From Arthrobacter sp. ISL-48 (GTDB lineage Bacteria; Actinomycetota; Actinomycetes; Actinomycetales; Micrococcaceae), in contig NZ_JAGGPL010000001.1 in the NCBI RefSeq assembly GCF_018613805.1, positions 1 through 64,000 of the forward strand: a stretch of DNA of 64,000 nt, given 5' to 3'. The notes beneath the pieces are model-generated. The model ran no database searches. It was not told the DNA's origin and saw only the letters and a program-made list of their open reading frames with translations. The translations under genes and the position numbers were made by a program. Shown in pieces: positions 61,784 to 64,000 of this stretch. How positions within the stretch are numbered: position 1 is the first letter of the stretch; each line of letters starts with the position of its first letter.

Positions 61784-63475
61784 TTACGCCTCAAGGACCA
61801 CCGGAATGATCATGGGCTTGCGGCGGAGCTTCCGGTTGACCCATGTGCCCACCACGCGGCGGACAACCTGCTGGAGCTGGTGCGTGGTGTGGTCCGTGCG
61901 GTTGAGCACGGCTTCCTCCAGCGCTGCGTTGATCTTGGGGATGATCTCGTCGAAGACTGAATCGTCTTCGGCGACGCCGCGGGCGTGGATTTCCGGTCCG
62001 GAGACCACCTTGCCGGTGGCGCGGTGGATGACCGTGATGATGGAGATAAAGCCCTCATCGCCAAGGGTCTGGCGGTCCTTGAGGTCGGCTTCCGTGACTT
62101 CGCCCACGCTGGAGCCGTCCACATAGACGAAACCGACTTCGACCTGGCCTACGATGTCCGCCTGGTGGTCGTGGAGGTCGATGACGGTGCCGTTGTCCGC
62201 CAGCAGGATGCTCTCGTCGGGGACGCCTGAGTCCAAGGCGATCTTGCCGTTGGCAATCAGGTGACGCGTCTCGCCGTGTACCGGCATCGCGTTGAGCGGC
62301 TCAAGGATGTTGTAGCAGTAAAGCAGCTCACCGGCGGCGGCGTGGCCCGAGACGTGGACCTTGGCGTTGCCCTTGTGGATCACGTCGGCCCCAAGCTTCA
62401 GCAGGCCGTTGATGATGCGGAATACCGCGTTCTCATTACCCGGGATGAGGCTCGAGGCGAGGATGACCGTGTCACCGTCGCCCACCACCACACGGTGATC
62501 GCCATTGGCCATCCGGGACAGCGCCGCCATGGGTTCGCCCTGCGAACCCGTGGACATCAGCACGACGCGGTTATCCGGCAGGTTGTCGATGTTCTTGATG
62601 TCGACAAGGAGGCCATCAGGAACGTCGAGGTAGCCCAACTTTGCGGCAATAGCCATGTTGCGGACCATCGAGCGGCCCACGAAGGCCACCTTGCGGTTGT
62701 GCTTTGCCGCGGCATCAAGGACCTGCTGGACGCGGTGAACGTGCGAGGAGAATGAGGCCACGATCAGCCGCTTTGTAGCCTGGCCGAACAGCCGGTCCAG
62801 GGTGGGGCCGATTTCCTTCTCGGCGGTCGTGAAGCCCGGGACGTCGGCGTTCGTGGAATCGGACATGAACAGGTCGACGCCTTCTTCACCCAATTTGGCG
62901 AAGTGGCGCAGGTCGGTGATGCGCCCGTCCAGGGGCAGCTGGTCCATCTTGAAGTCGCCGGTATGCAGCACGGATCCACCTGCGGTGCGGAGGAACACGG
63001 CGAGGGCATCCGGGATGGAGTGGTTGACCGCGACGAACTCGCACTCGAACGGGCCGAACTTCTCCACCTGGCCTTCGGTGACCGTGAGGGTCAGCGGCCT
63101 GATCCGGTGTTCCTGCAGCTTCGCCTCGATCAGGGCCAGCGTCAGCTGCGATCCCACGAGGGGGATGTCGCTGCGCAGGCGCAGCAGGTAAGGAACTGCT
63201 CCGATGTGGTCTTCGTGGCCATGGGTCAGGACGACGGCGACGATGTCGGCGAGGCGGTTCTCGATGTAGGAGAAATCGGGAAGGATCAGGTCCACGCCGG
63301 GCTGGGTTTCCTCCGGAAAGAGGACGCCGCAGTCGACGATGAGCAGCTTGCCGTCGATTTCAAAGACGGTCATGTTGCGGCCGATCTCGCCCAGGCCTCC
63401 AAGCGGCACGATGCGCAAGGTGTCCTTGGCGAGTTTCGGGGGCGTGACAAGGCCGGGAAGGGCGGTTTGGGTCAT
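61784..63475 (-). CDS. rnj: ribonuclease J
   Basis: Metallo-beta-lactamase-fold RNase of 563 residues, with 5'-3' exo- and endo-activity in mRNA decay and rRNA maturation. Zinc ligands in HGHEDH (85-90); beta-CASP domain with SGHAAAGE; C-terminal domain ends KPMIIPVVLEA. It lies downstream of dapA, as usual in actinobacteria. Confidence 0.95.
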   Translation of the reverse strand: MTQTALPGLVTPPKLAKDTLRIVPLGGLGEIGRNMTVFEIDGKLLIVDCGVLFPEETQPGVDLILPDFSYIENRLADIVAVVLTHGHEDHIGAVPYLLRLRSDIPLVGSQLTLALIEAKLQEHRIRPLTLTVTEGQVEKFGPFECEFVAVNHSIPDALAVFLRTAGGSVLHTGDFKMDQLPLDGRITDLRHFAKLGEEGVDLFMSDSTNADVPGFTTAEKEIGPTLDRLFGQATKRLIVASFSSHVHRVQQVLDAAAKHNRKVAFVGRSMVRNMAIAAKLGYLDVPDGLLVDIKNIDNLPDNRVVLMSTGSQGEPMAALSRMANGDHRVVVGDGDTVILASSLIPGNENAVFRIINGLLKLGADVIHKGNAKVHVSGHAAAGELLYCYNILEPLNAMPVHGETRHLIANGKIALDSGVPDESILLADNGTVIDLHDHQADIVGQVEVGFVYVDGSSVGEVTEADLKDRQTLGDEGFISIITVIHRATGKVVSGPEIHARGVAEDDSVFDEIIPKINAALEEAVLNRTDHTTHQLQQVVRRVVGTWVNRKLRRKPMIIPVVLEA

Positions 63476-63537
63476 AGTGCACTACTTTCCAGGCGGGTTG
63501 CCGGGCAGGTCGTTGCCGATCAGGGAAAACACCTGAA

Positions 63538-64000
63538 TCAGGAAAAGACCAGCCCCGCTTGCGCCAAATCCTCGCGGATGGTTTCGATCTCGGCTTCGTC
63601 CGGCTCCACGAGGGGCAAACGGACGACTGAGTTGGGCAGGACTCCCTGCCATTTAAGAATTTGCTTGGCCGCAACGGCACCCTGGACGCGCGTCATCGTT
63701 GCACGCACCACGGGTTCAAGTTCGAAGTTTATCTTGCGGGCCGTTCCGAGGTCATTGGCATTGACGGCGTCGATAAGCTCACGGAAACGGCGGGTGGCAA
63801 CGTGTGTTGTGACACCTACCAGGCCTACGGCGCCCAAAGCCATCCACGGAAGAGTCAGTCCGTCGTCCCCGGAGTAAAAGAGAAGGTCGGTCTCAGCCAT
63901 GACGCGCGTGGCGGCAGCGAAGTCGGCCTTGGCATCCTTGACGGCCACGATATTGGGGTGCTGCGCAAGACGGATCATGGTCTCGGGCTCTATCGCAATG
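63538..64000 (-). CDS. dapA: 4-hydroxy-tetrahydrodipicolinate synthase, 5'-truncated by the window end
   Basis: C-terminal half (about 154 residues) of the aldolase that condenses pyruvate and aspartate semialdehyde, committing to DAP and lysine. The Schiff-base lysine is in NIVAVKDAKAD; GDDGLTLPWMALGAVG follows. The N-terminus lies beyond 64000; the frame is open across the edge. Pairs with dapF elsewhere in the window. Confidence 0.92.
   Translation of the reverse strand, partial: IAIEPETMIRLAQHPNIVAVKDAKADFAAATRVMAETDLLFYSGDDGLTLPWMALGAVGLVGVTTHVATRRFRELIDAVNANDLGTARKINFELEPVVRATMTRVQGAVAAKQILKWQGVLPNSVVRLPLVEPDEAEIETIREDLAQAGLVFS

Overview
The window looks like a chromosomal core region of a high-GC actinobacterium of the Micrococcaceae (Arthrobacter/Pseudarthrobacter type). 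The basis is gene order, codon use, mycothiol-type and PriA-type enzymes, and the actinobacterial recA-recX-miaB-miaA-dapF-hflX-lexA and ftsK-pgsA-cinA-clgR blocks. No mobile element, prophage, CRISPR array or tRNA was recognised.

Layout. 1-335: AT-rich stretch reading leftward, ending in a boxA-like motif, which suggests an rRNA operon begins just outside the left edge; tyrS and its terminator follow. 1.7-7.6 kb: a HelD-type helicase and an alkylation-repair set (Mpg-type glycosylase divergent from an AdaA-AlkA fusion coupled to Ogt). 7.7-16.6 kb: the complete arginine operon argCJBDFRGH, read leftward, with a candidate ArgR operator. 16.7-25.2 kb: a desaturase, a quinone oxidoreductase, and a cluster of special interest: a 1316-residue Pls/PosA-type synthetase (adenylation, carrier, membrane and three hexapeptide-repeat domains), a short M1 metallopeptidase and a 4'-phosphopantetheinyl transferase. 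This predicts a cationic poly-amino-acid (epsilon-poly-lysine class) with its own peptidase and carrier-activating enzyme.

25.2-41 kb: pheST, small conserved proteins, an SOS-type Rv2578c-like radical SAM gene with a LexA box, Nudix, MFS, CDF and GlsB genes, then the infC-rpmI-rplT-SpoU operon. That operon has an AUU start for IF3 and a leader with a terminator-like hairpin and a short upstream ORF. 38-44.4 kb: DUF1844, MFS, and the hisC-hisB-hisH-(52-residue membrane protein)-priA-sseB operon. 44.5-56 kb: lexA divergent from a LysM membrane protein over two LexA boxes, DinG-like helicase, HflX, an RsmC-like methyltransferase, dapF, miaA, miaB, recX and recA (with LexA box). 56-64 kb: DUF3046, MarR, ClgR, CinA, PgsA, FtsK, RNase J and a truncated dapA.

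Together the genes cover amino-acid supply (Arg, His, Lys/DAP), translation, DNA-damage response (SOS and alkylation) and one specialised-metabolite locus. Several genes start 6-7 bases after a -10-like hexamer with no Shine-Dalgarno, suggesting leaderless transcripts.
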